Source of the DNA: Candidatus Rokuibacteriota bacterium
GTDB taxonomy: Bacteria > Methylomirabilota > Methylomirabilia > Rokubacteriales > CSP1-6
Reading direction: 5' to 3'
Length of the DNA: 64,000 nt
Assembly (NCBI GenBank): GCA_016188005.1
Contig: JACPIQ010000116.1
Span: forward strand, 1 to 64,000
The notes under the pieces were generated by a model, which saw only the letters and a list, made by a program, of their open reading frames with translations, was not told the origin of the DNA and searched no databases. Shown piece after piece: positions 26,736-35,300 of this stretch. How positions within the stretch are numbered: position 1 is the first letter of the stretch; every line of letters starts with the position of its first letter. Position numbers and translations under genes: made by a program.

Positions 26736-28007
26736 ATGAGCTGGACAGCCGACGCGCAGCGGTTCGTCCAGTCGTACGACACCGCGGCGGGACGGCAGGC
26801 CTTGCGCAACCTGGCGGGGTTGGGGTCATTCACCGCGATCTCCCAGGCGTGCGCATTCGGCGTCCTCCTGCTTCTCACGAACGGTCTCGGCCCGGAGGGC
26901 TTCGGGACGTATGTGTTCGGGACAAGCGTGCTGGCGTACCTGGTGGTCGTCGGCGGGGTCGGGCTGGGCAACGTCGTCGTCCGCGACCTGAACCTGCTAC
27001 CTGAGGACGCAGACAGGACGACGACGGCGTTCGTCGTTATCACCGTGGCCGGCGCCGCGATCGCTGGAGCAGCGGCGGCGGTCGTGGCAGCGCTCGCGCC
27101 CGTGTCCACCGCCGAAAGACATGTGCTGCTCATCGTTGCGATCGCGGCCGTACCGATGTGCCTGAACTTGAATCCCCTGTACGACTCCCACCATCGCCAG
27201 GCCTTGTCGGCGGCGTTGAGCATCCCTGGTGATGTGTTGATGCTGGGTGGGGTCGCGGGCCTCCATTACGCGGGGCTTCTCACGGCGCCGGGCGCCGCGC
27301 TGTTGCTGCTCGGAAAGCACGCGATCACGATGATCGCCCAGGCGGCTATCTACCACCGGAAGGTTCGACCGTTCCGCTGGGCATGGGATCCGAGATGGGC
27401 GCGCTCCCTGCTCCGTTCGGGCCGATTCATGTTGACTGCCGGCCTGGTCTACATGGTTCCCTTGCAGGGCGGAGTGATCCTGGCGAGGCTACTCCGCGGA
27501 GAGCGGGACGCTGGTCTGTACGGGGTTGCGTTCCAGATCGCCTCGGCGTACCTGATCGCCGGAACGCTGGTAACCCGGATCGTTCAGCCCCACATCGCCG
27601 GACCGTATGGGCTGGATCGCCTCTTCGTGCGGAAGCTGATTCTGAGCATGGGGGGAACCCTCATCATGCTGTGGCTCGCGGGTGGGGGGGTCGCCTGGCT
27701 GCTGATCGATCGCCTCCTGGACCCCGCATACGCTCCGGCGTTCGGCCCGATGCTCGTGCTGCTCACGACCGCCACGGTCGCCATCGCGACGTGGGCCGTC
27801 AACCTGTATCTCTTGCGGTTGCACCGCGAGCGGACGTTGCAGGCGGTGTACGTAGGTGCCGCGGCGGTGTATGTCGCCCTTGCCCTCCTGTCCGCGGGCA
27901 GCCCGCTGGCTCTCTTCGCAGCGGCCTCCCTGGCGGTGTTCACGATGGTGGCTGCCGTCGTGGTCCCGGCGGCTCGTCGCGCGGCCCACATGCCGGGAGG
28001 TTGTTGA
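26736..28007 (+). CDS. Oligosaccharide flippase-type membrane protein (Wzx/MATE-like)
   Basis: 423 aa with about 12 hydrophobic helices, starting GRQALRNLAGLGSFTAISQA, and a polysaccharide-synthesis (MVF/MOP superfamily) layout: LLLLTNGLGPEGFGTYVFGT, VVVRDLNLLPEDADRTTTAF. It would move lipid-linked oligosaccharides across the inner membrane. It heads a plus-strand group with a methyltransferase and glycosyltransferases. A truncated relative lies at 31624-32199 on the other strand. Confidence 0.8.
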   Translation: MSWTADAQRFVQSYDTAAGRQALRNLAGLGSFTAISQACAFGVLLLLTNGLGPEGFGTYVFGTSVLAYLVVVGGVGLGNVVVRDLNLLPEDADRTTTAFVVITVAGAAIAGAAAAVVAALAPVSTAERHVLLIVAIAAVPMCLNLNPLYDSHHRQALSAALSIPGDVLMLGGVAGLHYAGLLTAPGAALLLLGKHAITMIAQAAIYHRKVRPFRWAWDPRWARSLLRSGRFMLTAGLVYMVPLQGGVILARLLRGERDAGLYGVAFQIASAYLIAGTLVTRIVQPHIAGPYGLDRLFVRKLILSMGGTLIMLWLAGGGVAWLLIDRLLDPAYAPAFGPMLVLLTTATVAIATWAVNLYLLRLHRERTLQAVYVGAAAVYVALALLSAGSPLALFAAASLAVFTMVAAVVVPAARRAAHMPGGC

Positions 28008-28187
28008 ACAGTGTGGCGCGATCCTCGTCCCGTCACGAGCCCCTTGCGGAGATCGGCGGGCGCTCCGCACGCTCACATCGCGACCTGCCGGGTGGAGCCG
28101 ATTACCCCGGCGCCCTGCGGGAATGCGGGCATAGACACACAGGGATGAACGTGACTGACGCCCTGCGTTCTGGGGAAGGGGCAGACG

Positions 28188-28922
28188 ATGAGCCGGCTGC
28201 GACAGCGTCTCACTGAACAGTACGCCAGGCACTACCTCCGGCTCAACACGGCCTCCGAAGGGCCTCGGTTGCCGCGGCCTCAGTACCGCTTCTTTGACCG
28301 CACTTTCGCTCATGTAGTCAGAGCGCTGCCTCCGGCCAGCCGGGTGCTGGACCTCGGGTGTGGCACCGGGCAACTCCTCCAGTGGCTGGCGCACCAGTCG
28401 AATCTCGTGCCGATCGGCGTAGACACCTCGAGCGCGCAGGTGAGCATCGCGCGAGCGAAACTGGCCGGCATCGAGATCCATGCAGCCGACGGCCTCGGTT
28501 TCCTCCGGGAGCGTGCGGGGGCCTTTCACGCGATCTTCTGTGTCGATGTGCTCGAGCACATCCCGGGAGACGATGTCCTCCTCGAGTTGATCGAATTCGC
28601 CGTCGAGGCGCTCAAACCCGGCGGTGCTTTCGTGTGCCGGACACCCAATGCGGCAAATCTCTTTGCCTGCTACTCGCGCTACATGGATCTGACACACGAG
28701 CGCTGCTTCACCAGCAGCTCGATCATCCAGTTGCTCGAATCGGCCGGCCTGGAGCGATGTCGCGTCTTTCCCACGCGCCCGGGTACATTTCGAGGGCAGC
28801 TCGCGCTTTCCATCGAGCGCATCCTGCACCGAGTCCTGTTCGCCCTCACGGGGAGAAGTGGTGAAACCGGCTTCTCGATGAACCTCAACGCCCTCGGATA
28901 CAAGAAGAGCGACGACCGGTGA
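28188..28922 (+). CDS. Class I SAM-dependent methyltransferase
   Basis: 244 aa. Motif I is VLDLGCGTGQLL, motif II region VPIGVDTSSAQVSIARAK, and motif IV is FCVDVLEHIPGDD, followed by ALKPGGAFVCRTPNA. This is the usual Methyltransf_11/23 pattern found in glycan clusters, where such enzymes methylate sugars or terminate chains. The stop overlaps the next start (GTGA, 28919-28922). The 180-nt gap upstream holds no other gene. Confidence 0.85.
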   Translation: MSRLRQRLTEQYARHYLRLNTASEGPRLPRPQYRFFDRTFAHVVRALPPASRVLDLGCGTGQLLQWLAHQSNLVPIGVDTSSAQVSIARAKLAGIEIHAADGLGFLRERAGAFHAIFCVDVLEHIPGDDVLLELIEFAVEALKPGGAFVCRTPNAANLFACYSRYMDLTHERCFTSSSIIQLLESAGLERCRVFPTRPGTFRGQLALSIERILHRVLFALTGRSGETGFSMNLNALGYKKSDDR

Positions 28923-30115
28923 CGCGCGCCGAGCGCCCGCTCAGAATTCTCCACGTCGTCTACCACATGAACCCGGGTGGAATAGAGACGTGGCTCCTGC
29001 ACGTCCTTCGACATGTCGCCCGCGATCGATTCCGCATGGACTTCCTCGTGCACACGCCTGAGAAGAGCTGGTACGAGGACGAGATCCGCGCCCTCGGGGG
29101 GGGCGTGCTCCGCTGCGTGCGTCCGATCAAGCTCCCGCGGCACCTGTTGCAGTTCAGTCGGGTCTTGCGGGATTCCGGCCCCTACGACGTGGTGCACAGT
29201 CACGTCGGCTACACGGGCTACATCCTTCGACTGGCGCGCTACGCGGCCGTTCCGGTTCGCATAGCGCACTCGCACAGCGGTGCCGCGTACCTCCGACCGA
29301 GCCGCGCTCCACTCACGAATCTCTTCCTGAGGCTCACCAGCGCCTGGGTGCTGCGGGATGCTACGCTGGGCCTCGCGGCGAGTGACATCTCCGCGCGCGC
29401 CCTGTTCGGGGAGGACTGGCGGAAGGACCCCCGCTGGCGTGTCTTCTATTGCGGGGTGGATCTGGCACCCTTCGAATCGGCTTTCTCGCGCGCTGAAGTC
29501 CGCGGTGAGTTCGGCCTTGACCCCGACGCCTTCGTGATCGGCCACGTGGGGCGATTCTATCCGGTGAAAAATCACCGCTTTCTCATCGACGTCGTGGCGG
29601 AGGCCGCGAAGCGCGAGCCTTCGACGCGCCTCCTCCTCGTGGGTGACGGGCCACTTCGACCAGACATCGAGAGACGGATCGCCGCAGCCGGGCTCCACGG
29701 ACGCGTAGTCCTCGCGGGACTGCGTGGTGACGTCCCCCGCTTGATGCTGGGGGCCATGGACGCCTTTGTTCTCCCCTCGCTGTATGAGGGGCTGGCGCTT
29801 GCCCTTGTCGAGGCGCAAGCGGCCGGCCTTCCGTGTATCGCCGCGGAGTCGATACCACCAGAGGCCGACGTTTGTGCGCCGCTGGTCATGCGATTGCCGT
29901 TGCAGGCATCCGCCTCCCGATGGGCCGAGGTCATCCTTGCCACGCGCCAGGGCAGCAGGCCGCGGCCGCGTCAGGCACTGGAGGCGGTCCGCCGCAGCCC
30001 TTTCAATATCCGCGAGGGCGTCGAAGAACTCCAGAGACTGTACACGGGCGCAGTGCGCTCGGCGGCTTCCTCAAGCGAAACACCCAGGACTTATTCTGAC
30101 AATCGTGGCACCTGA
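28919..30115 (+). CDS. Glycosyltransferase family 4 (GT-B)
   Basis: 398 aa. N-terminal acceptor domain opens ILHVVYHMNPGGIETWLLHV, and the C-terminal nucleotide-sugar domain shows GHVGRFYPVKNHRFLIDVV, LLLVGDGPLRPDIE and LPSLYEGLALALVEAQAAGL, the EX7E-type region of GT4 retaining enzymes. It is co-translated with the methyltransferase. Sugar donor and acceptor are unknown. The last ~20 residues (SSSETPRTYSDNRGT) are hydrophilic and may be variable. It is followed by an IS remnant. Confidence 0.85.
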   Translation: MTRAERPLRILHVVYHMNPGGIETWLLHVLRHVARDRFRMDFLVHTPEKSWYEDEIRALGGGVLRCVRPIKLPRHLLQFSRVLRDSGPYDVVHSHVGYTGYILRLARYAAVPVRIAHSHSGAAYLRPSRAPLTNLFLRLTSAWVLRDATLGLAASDISARALFGEDWRKDPRWRVFYCGVDLAPFESAFSRAEVRGEFGLDPDAFVIGHVGRFYPVKNHRFLIDVVAEAAKREPSTRLLLVGDGPLRPDIERRIAAAGLHGRVVLAGLRGDVPRLMLGAMDAFVLPSLYEGLALALVEAQAAGLPCIAAESIPPEADVCAPLVMRLPLQASASRWAEVILATRQGSRPRPRQALEAVRRSPFNIREGVEELQRLYTGAVRSAASSSETPRTYSDNRGT

Positions 30116-30169
30116 CCTCGGTGTCGACCACGCCAATGGGGAGGGAGGGGAGAAAGGGGGGCCGAGGCG

Positions 30170-30300
30170 ATGACGACAGCGCAGAAGATCATCGAGACGA
30201 AGGCGGGGGTGCTGGAGCTGGGTCGGGGAGCTGTGCAACGTGGCCCGCGCGTGCCGGATCATGGGCTGTAGCCGGCGCAGCTTTTCCGGTTTCAGAGCGC
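30170..30300 (+). pseudogene. IS481-type transposase N-terminal remnant, frameshifted
   Basis: ATG 30170 begins MTTAQKIIETKAGVLELG, after which the frame must shift by one base to continue as ELCNVARACRIMGCSRRSF. Together they match the helix-turn-helix start of IS481-family transposases (typical pattern KxxLLELAKQLGNVSxACKxMGYSRDTFYRF). The rest of the transposase (the DDE domain) is missing. This is a decayed insertion sequence between the glycosyltransferase genes. Confidence 0.6.
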
Positions 30301-30309
30301 CTGCTCGGG

Positions 30310-30612
30310 AGGGACGCCGGACCGAACTTCTGGCAGTACGTCGACCAGCACTGCGTCGGGATGTCGATCGCTCTCGGCTGGGCGCGGCGGCACGCCGAGG
30401 CCTTCCGTCGGTTGCGCACCGCAACGGTCGCCCGGGGCTGGAATCGCGATACGCACATGACGGCATTCAAACTGGCCTACACGTGGCTCGCCCTGCGGCT
30501 GCGTTGGGGTACCTTCGGGGCCCCGGCGGACCGAGTTGGGGCATGCCTCGACTGCCTCGACGCCATCCGGACCCTGTGTGACCGCGCCGTGGCGCGCTCC
30601 TGGACGGGCTGA
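30310..30612 (+). pseudogene. C-terminal remnant of an unidentified protein
   Basis: An open frame of about 95 codons reads GPNFWQYVDQHCVGMSIALG and MTAFKLAYTWLALRLRWGTF, ending two bases before the next gene start. It looks like a real protein tail, with regular amphipathic helices, but has no start of its own and directly follows the IS481 remnant, so it is probably a gene cut by that insertion. The family is not recognised. Confidence 0.4.
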
Positions 30613-30613
30613 G

Positions 30614-31633
30614 ATGCCTCCCGTCGCCAGCATCGTCGTCTGCGTGTACAACCGGGCCAGACAGGTCTCCGCCTGCCTCGACAGCCTGCTCGCGCTGACC
30701 GGGTCGACTGTCGAAGTGGTCCTGGTAGACGATGGGTCAACAGACGAGACGCCGAGGGTGCTCGACGCCTATAGGGAGGCCCACCCCGACCGACTGATCG
30801 TGATCGAGAGGAATCCTCAGAATCTCGGCGTGGCGAGTGCGAGGAACTCAGGCATCCGCGTTGCCGCTGGTGAGTTCGTCGCCTTCACGGACTCGGATTG
30901 CACCGTCGACCCGGGCTGGTTGACAGCACTCCTCCAGGGGCTCACGGGCCCCATGGTCGCGGCTGTCAGCGGCACCGTTGTCGATCACCCGCCGAGGACC
31001 GCGGCGGAGCGAGCCTACGTGGGCACATGTCGCATTAGCCAAACCCCGTGGCAGCGGCGCGCGCTGGTCGGCAACAACATGGTGTTTCGCCGCAAGGTTC
31101 TCTGCCAGTACCTTTTCGACCAGAGCCTTCGCTACGGGTGCGACGAGGATGATCTCGCGTGGAGATTGCAGTCCGACGGGTATGAGATCCGCTTCGCTCC
31201 CGGTGCCATCGTTCACCACAACCACCCCATGACGCTCCGTCAATACTGGCGCACTGCGATCCGGCAAGGACAAGGGTCAGCCCGGTTCTGGTACAAGCGG
31301 GGGGCGTACATCGGCCGCGACATCCTTCCAATCACGCTCGCCGCCCTCACCCTCCCGCTCGGGTTGCTCGCGACCCGGCTGCTTCTCGTCCCCGCCATCT
31401 TCGGTCTCCTCCAGCTCATGGCGCTCGTCTACAACCAGTTCGCCCTCAAAGGCAAGAACGTCGCCACGGCCATCGGCGTGCTGCCGGTTGAGGTAGTGTA
31501 CTGTGCCTGCAAGACCCTGAGCGTCTACCGGACTCTGGCCCGCATCCTCAGCGGGTCCGAGCCCGAGATCCGCGAGTCCAAGCAGCGCTGGTGGGCCGCC
31601 CACCAGAATCCGCGCCCGCCGCTTCAGCCCTGA
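30614..31633 (+). CDS. Glycosyltransferase family 2 with C-terminal membrane segments
   Basis: 339 aa. GT2 landmarks: ASIVVCVYNRARQVSACLDS, EVVLVDDGSTDETPRV, AARNSG-like ASARNSGIRV, FTDSDCTVDPGWL (DxD site) and GCDEDDLAWRLQ (ED acid-base region). Two or three hydrophobic helices near residues 240-300 anchor it in the membrane. ATG 30614 is used because the longer frame overlaps the preceding tail. It overlaps by 10 nt, tail to tail, with the truncated flippase. Confidence 0.85.
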   Translation: MPPVASIVVCVYNRARQVSACLDSLLALTGSTVEVVLVDDGSTDETPRVLDAYREAHPDRLIVIERNPQNLGVASARNSGIRVAAGEFVAFTDSDCTVDPGWLTALLQGLTGPMVAAVSGTVVDHPPRTAAERAYVGTCRISQTPWQRRALVGNNMVFRRKVLCQYLFDQSLRYGCDEDDLAWRLQSDGYEIRFAPGAIVHHNHPMTLRQYWRTAIRQGQGSARFWYKRGAYIGRDILPITLAALTLPLGLLATRLLLVPAIFGLLQLMALVYNQFALKGKNVATAIGVLPVEVVYCACKTLSVYRTLARILSGSEPEIRESKQRWWAAHQNPRPPLQP

Positions 31634-32199
31634 CTCACTTCCGGAAGAGACGCCCAATGATGTATGTCGAAGAGCGGCTGCGCGTTCATCGACGCCGGGA
31701 CGCTCCCCATCACCACGAGGGCCAGGAGCCAGCGTTCCCCGTCGGACATCGGGAGCAGCCTGACGATCGCGAGGCTGCTCGCGCAGACGAGTAGCGAGCT
31801 TGCCGCGGTCAGGATGAGGAAGGAGGTGGCGATGGCATCTATGTCGTCCGGGCGTTGTACGCCCTCACGAATGACGACGGCTGTGCACCCGAGGCTGCCG
31901 AAGAGGGTCAGGTAGGTCTGCGTCGTCAGGGCGAAGATCAGCGTCCCGAACGCCTCCACCCCGAGTGCTCGCGTCAGGACCAGGAGGACTCCGAGCGTGC
32001 TCAGCTGCCAGAGGGCCGTCCAGCCAGTGAGACCGAGCAGGTTCCCAAGGGCTCGTCGCCCAGCCTCGGTGAGGTATGAGCCAACGAGCGTGCGCCCCCC
32101 CGCCAGGAACCGGCTGGGCAAGTGCCACGCTCCGGGTCGGGTTCGCCCGGACTGCCGGTTGCCTCCTTCGCTCAACACTCTCCCTGGAGCCGTGCGCAA
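31624..32199 (-). pseudogene. Truncated oligosaccharide flippase (N-terminal half)
   Basis: 191-codon frame clearly related to the flippase at 26736-28007: TEAGRRALGNLLGLTGWTAL, LLVLTRALGVEAFGTLIFAL and VVIREGVQRPDDIDAIATSF align with its first half, up to QPLFDIHHWASLPE against NPLYDSHHRQALSA. It then stops, against ~420 aa for a complete protein, and runs into the GT2 gene tail. Probably a broken copy left by rearrangement. Confidence 0.65.
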
Positions 32200-32259
32200 G
32201 GTCTCCCGCGAGGTCCCACGACCGCGTCGCGGAAGCGGACGGCGGCGCCGCCTGGCGCC

Positions 32260-34284
32260 CTACTGGATGTCGCCCGAGGAGGGCGGCGTGTAGCGATGCT
32301 TGTCGTCGCCATCCATGGTGGTGCCACCGGTGCCGCCGCTCGGTTGGTGGCACACCAGGTAGCACCGTCGCTGCCGGGTCGCAGTGTTGAAGCACCACTC
32401 GGGCTTGGTGCGGCTGCCCAGGCGCAGGATATTCGGATGGAAGTTGATGAGCCGGGTCGTGGAGAGCGCGACCATGTTCGGGTTCGTGGTGAGGGTCCCG
32501 GCCCCGCAGTTGGTGCTGGTCACCCGGTATTGAGTGTTCGACGCCTCCACGTTGGAGTGGATGTTGTAGTGGCAGCTCTTGCAGAGCGGCCGCGACTTGT
32601 CCACGCGGTCGATCAGGTGCACCCAGTGGAGGTTGTCCTTGCCGCCGGCCTCATCGTAGAAATTCGTCCGCGCCCCGTCCCCGGTCCGGCGCGCGGTCAA
32701 GCGCGTCACGTCGTGACAATGGAAGCAGAGGTCGAAGTTGGCCGAGGACCAGGAGCTCGGGCCCGGGAGCACGTTCCGGACCCGCGCCCGGAGCAGGTTG
32801 AAGCGGTCGGAGCCGTGCGGTCCCTTGGGCTGGGCCTCGTTCGCCGGGTACTGCGACACCACCCCCGTGAACGAGGGGCCGGAGAAGAAATTGTTGTTGT
32901 GGCAGTCCGTGCACCGGATCACCGAGGAGGTCGAGAGCCCGTTGGGCGAGAGCTGGGCGTTGAGATTCGACGAGGTGTTCTTGCCCGCGCCGGCGACAGG
33001 ATGGTAGGAGCTGTTGGCCGTCTGGAACTCCGTGCGCTTGTTGCCCGTCGGGATCGAGCCTGAGGGGTCGCCGGACACGCTGGTGCCGATGACGGTCGAG
33101 TAGGTGTCCCCGTGGCACCTGAAGCAGATCTCGTACTCGTTGATGTTGCGGTCCAGGGTGACATCCTGGACGGCGGCGCCGGACAGGTCGATCGCCCGCA
33201 TCCCCTCGTACACGCCTCCGGTCCCCGCCGTGCCCCGCGCCCTCACGCGGTGCGGGTTGTGGCAGTCCGTACACTCGACGTGCTTGCTGGTGTTGAGCAC
33301 CGCCTCGGCCGTGGGCGTCGACGTCGTGAACACGGGCTCGTGCCCCAGGTAATCGGCGATCGGATGGCGCCTGGCCTTGGCGAACTGCGTCTTGATGTCG
33401 AAGGTGATGCCGCCCTGCGCGGTGGGCGCGTGGCACCGGTAGCAGGTTTCCTCGATCGCTGGCGCCCCGCCGGAGGTCGCGCCCTCGCGGAGCAGTCGCG
33501 GCGCGCCGGGCTTGGTGTGGGGCGTGTGGCAGGCGCTGCACGACAGCTCCGCGACGGATGTCCCCGAGCCAGCGGGGAAGAACTTCGTGGTGGCGGACTC
33601 GTGGCTGGAGCTGGACCAGCCTGGCTTGACGTGACAGGTCAGGCACAGGTTGTCGGTGCGGCCCGTGAGCGGCTTCTTGAGGAACTTGGGGTTCAGGACC
33701 AGGTGGGGATCGTGACAGGTCGTGCACTGGACCGAGTCGCGGACCCCGATGGTGACGCCCTCGTACAGGCGGATGGGGCCCGTGAGCGCGCTCGGGGCCA
33801 CCAGCTCGCCATCCGCCGTGGTGAGGGACTGATTGAAGATGAACGATACAGGGTGGTCGTTGGTGAGATTCGTCCCGATCAGGGTGCTCCCCGCTGGGAG
33901 AACGCCTCCGGGACCCGTCCCTTGCATGTTGATGGTCGCGGACTGGGCACCGAGGTTGTTCACGCTACCGATGGCGATGGTGCCGTCGTGGCACGACAGA
34001 CACAGGCGCGAGTAGCCGTTGGGCTGGGCGACGGTGGCCTGCAGGGAGCCGCTGGCGTAGGGGGTGTAGGTGGCCCCCGACAGCGAGCGGTTCCAGAGGG
34101 GGGCCACGGGGTTGGCGTTGTGCGGGGTGTGGCAGAAGACGCAGATCTGCGTCTCGCTCAGGGCCCGGACGGGGCCCGGCCCGCTCACCGACAGGTTGTG
34201 CTTCGAGGACACCATCCCCTGGCCGCTCGCCTGGGCGCAGGACATGGCCACCAGCGCCAGAGCCAGCCCGAGCGACCGGATCAC
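32260..34284 (-). CDS. Large exported multihaem cytochrome c, 11 CxxCH plus one CX3CH
   Basis: 674 aa with a signal peptide (LGLALALVAMSCAQASGQ). Eleven CxxCH: CVFCH, CLSCH, CTTCH, CLTCH, CSACH, CYRCH, CTDCH, CFRCH, CTDCH, CFHCH, CKSCH; then CYLVCH (CX3CH) near the end. The first ~230 residues match the whole 37446-38204 protein (KHNLSVSG, CVFCHTPH, PLWNR, CLSCHDGTIA, NDHPVSF). Haems are widely spaced with long loops, as in outer-surface cytochromes. GTG start overlaps the upstream NHL gene stop (GTGA). Third gene of the beta-barrel/NHL/cytochrome operon. Confidence 0.9.
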   Translation of the reverse strand: MIRSLGLALALVAMSCAQASGQGMVSSKHNLSVSGPGPVRALSETQICVFCHTPHNANPVAPLWNRSLSGATYTPYASGSLQATVAQPNGYSRLCLSCHDGTIAIGSVNNLGAQSATINMQGTGPGGVLPAGSTLIGTNLTNDHPVSFIFNQSLTTADGELVAPSALTGPIRLYEGVTIGVRDSVQCTTCHDPHLVLNPKFLKKPLTGRTDNLCLTCHVKPGWSSSSHESATTKFFPAGSGTSVAELSCSACHTPHTKPGAPRLLREGATSGGAPAIEETCYRCHAPTAQGGITFDIKTQFAKARRHPIADYLGHEPVFTTSTPTAEAVLNTSKHVECTDCHNPHRVRARGTAGTGGVYEGMRAIDLSGAAVQDVTLDRNINEYEICFRCHGDTYSTVIGTSVSGDPSGSIPTGNKRTEFQTANSSYHPVAGAGKNTSSNLNAQLSPNGLSTSSVIRCTDCHNNNFFSGPSFTGVVSQYPANEAQPKGPHGSDRFNLLRARVRNVLPGPSSWSSANFDLCFHCHDVTRLTARRTGDGARTNFYDEAGGKDNLHWVHLIDRVDKSRPLCKSCHYNIHSNVEASNTQYRVTSTNCGAGTLTTNPNMVALSTTRLINFHPNILRLGSRTKPEWCFNTATRQRRCYLVCHQPSGGTGGTTMDGDDKHRYTPPSSGDIQ

Positions 34285-35300
34285 GGCAGACCTCTCACGT
34301 ACTGGAACATCTGGACCCGGTTGTTGTAGCTGTCCGCCACGTAGATCCGGTCCTGCCCGTCGATGTGCAACCCGGTGGGCAGCCAGAAGTTGCCAGGAGC
34401 ATGCCCCGTGGCTCCGATCCCGAGCAAGAACCGCCCCGTCACGTCGAAGATCTGCAGTACATCGTGGATTCCCTCGACCACGTAGACGTGCCCCTCCGAG
34501 TCCAGTGCAAGGCCCTTGGGTTGGGCGAAGTCACCGCTTCCGTCGCCGTGGCGACCGAAGTGCCCGCGGGGCTGGCCGTCGGCAGAGAAGATCTTGACCT
34601 GGAAGTTCATCGTGTCCGCGACGTAGATGACTCCGGCTCGGTCCACCGAGATGTTGGTGGGATAGTTGAACCCTGCGGCGCCCGCTCCCCGCTGGCCGAT
34701 GGTCCCGAGCCGCTTCCCCGCAGGGTCGAAGACGGCCACCTGATGAGCCAGGGTGTCGACCACGTAGACGCGGTCCCCCCTGGGGGACACTGCCAGGCCT
34801 GTGGGTCGCAGCAGGTCCTGGCCGAACTCGCGCAGCAGCTTCCCGCTCCGGTCGAAGGCGCCCACCCGTCGCATCTGGGAGTCCGAGATGTACACGCTGC
34901 CGTCGGGGGCCACGGCAATCCCGATGGGCGTCTCGAAAGGCTGCTTGCCCATCTGCTTGATGGCGCTGTACTTCTGGGCCTGGACGTCGAAGATGTGGAT
35001 CACCCGCGCGGCAGAATCGGCGACGTACACCCGGCCAGCCCGGTCCGCCGCGACGCCATAGGGCCGCTGCAGGCGAATCTCCTCTCGCCCCGCAAGGACC
35101 TCCCACAGCCGCCCGAGCCACGACTTCGGCGCCTCGATGTCCTCCGGCCGCGAGAGGCTACCGACATACCGGACCCGTGCGGGCTCCGGCGGCGGCGGCC
35201 AGACCAGAACCGGCACCGCCGCGGGGGGCGGGGGCGTGGGGCCGCAGGCCGCGGCGGCCAAGAGGATCGAGAGCACGAGGCCCGCCCGGCGCGATCTCAT
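34281..35300 (-). CDS. NHL-repeat lipoprotein
   Basis: 339 aa. Lipobox LLAAAAC near residue 20 predicts lipidation. Five or six NHL-type beta-propeller repeats follow (PYGVAADRAGRVYVADSAAR, PIGIAVAPDGSVYISDSQMR, PTNISVDRAGVIYVADTMNF, GLHIDGQDRIYVADSYNNRV). Such propellers bind protein partners. Next to a beta-barrel and a multihaem cytochrome it is likely an outer-membrane structural partner. Start ATG 35300 overlaps the beta-barrel stop (ATGA). A relative is encoded at 38270-39334. Confidence 0.85.
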   Translation of the reverse strand: MRSRRAGLVLSILLAAAACGPTPPPPAAVPVLVWPPPPEPARVRYVGSLSRPEDIEAPKSWLGRLWEVLAGREEIRLQRPYGVAADRAGRVYVADSAARVIHIFDVQAQKYSAIKQMGKQPFETPIGIAVAPDGSVYISDSQMRRVGAFDRSGKLLREFGQDLLRPTGLAVSPRGDRVYVVDTLAHQVAVFDPAGKRLGTIGQRGAGAAGFNYPTNISVDRAGVIYVADTMNFQVKIFSADGQPRGHFGRHGDGSGDFAQPKGLALDSEGHVYVVEGIHDVLQIFDVTGRFLLGIGATGHAPGNFWLPTGLHIDGQDRIYVADSYNNRVQMFQYVRGLP

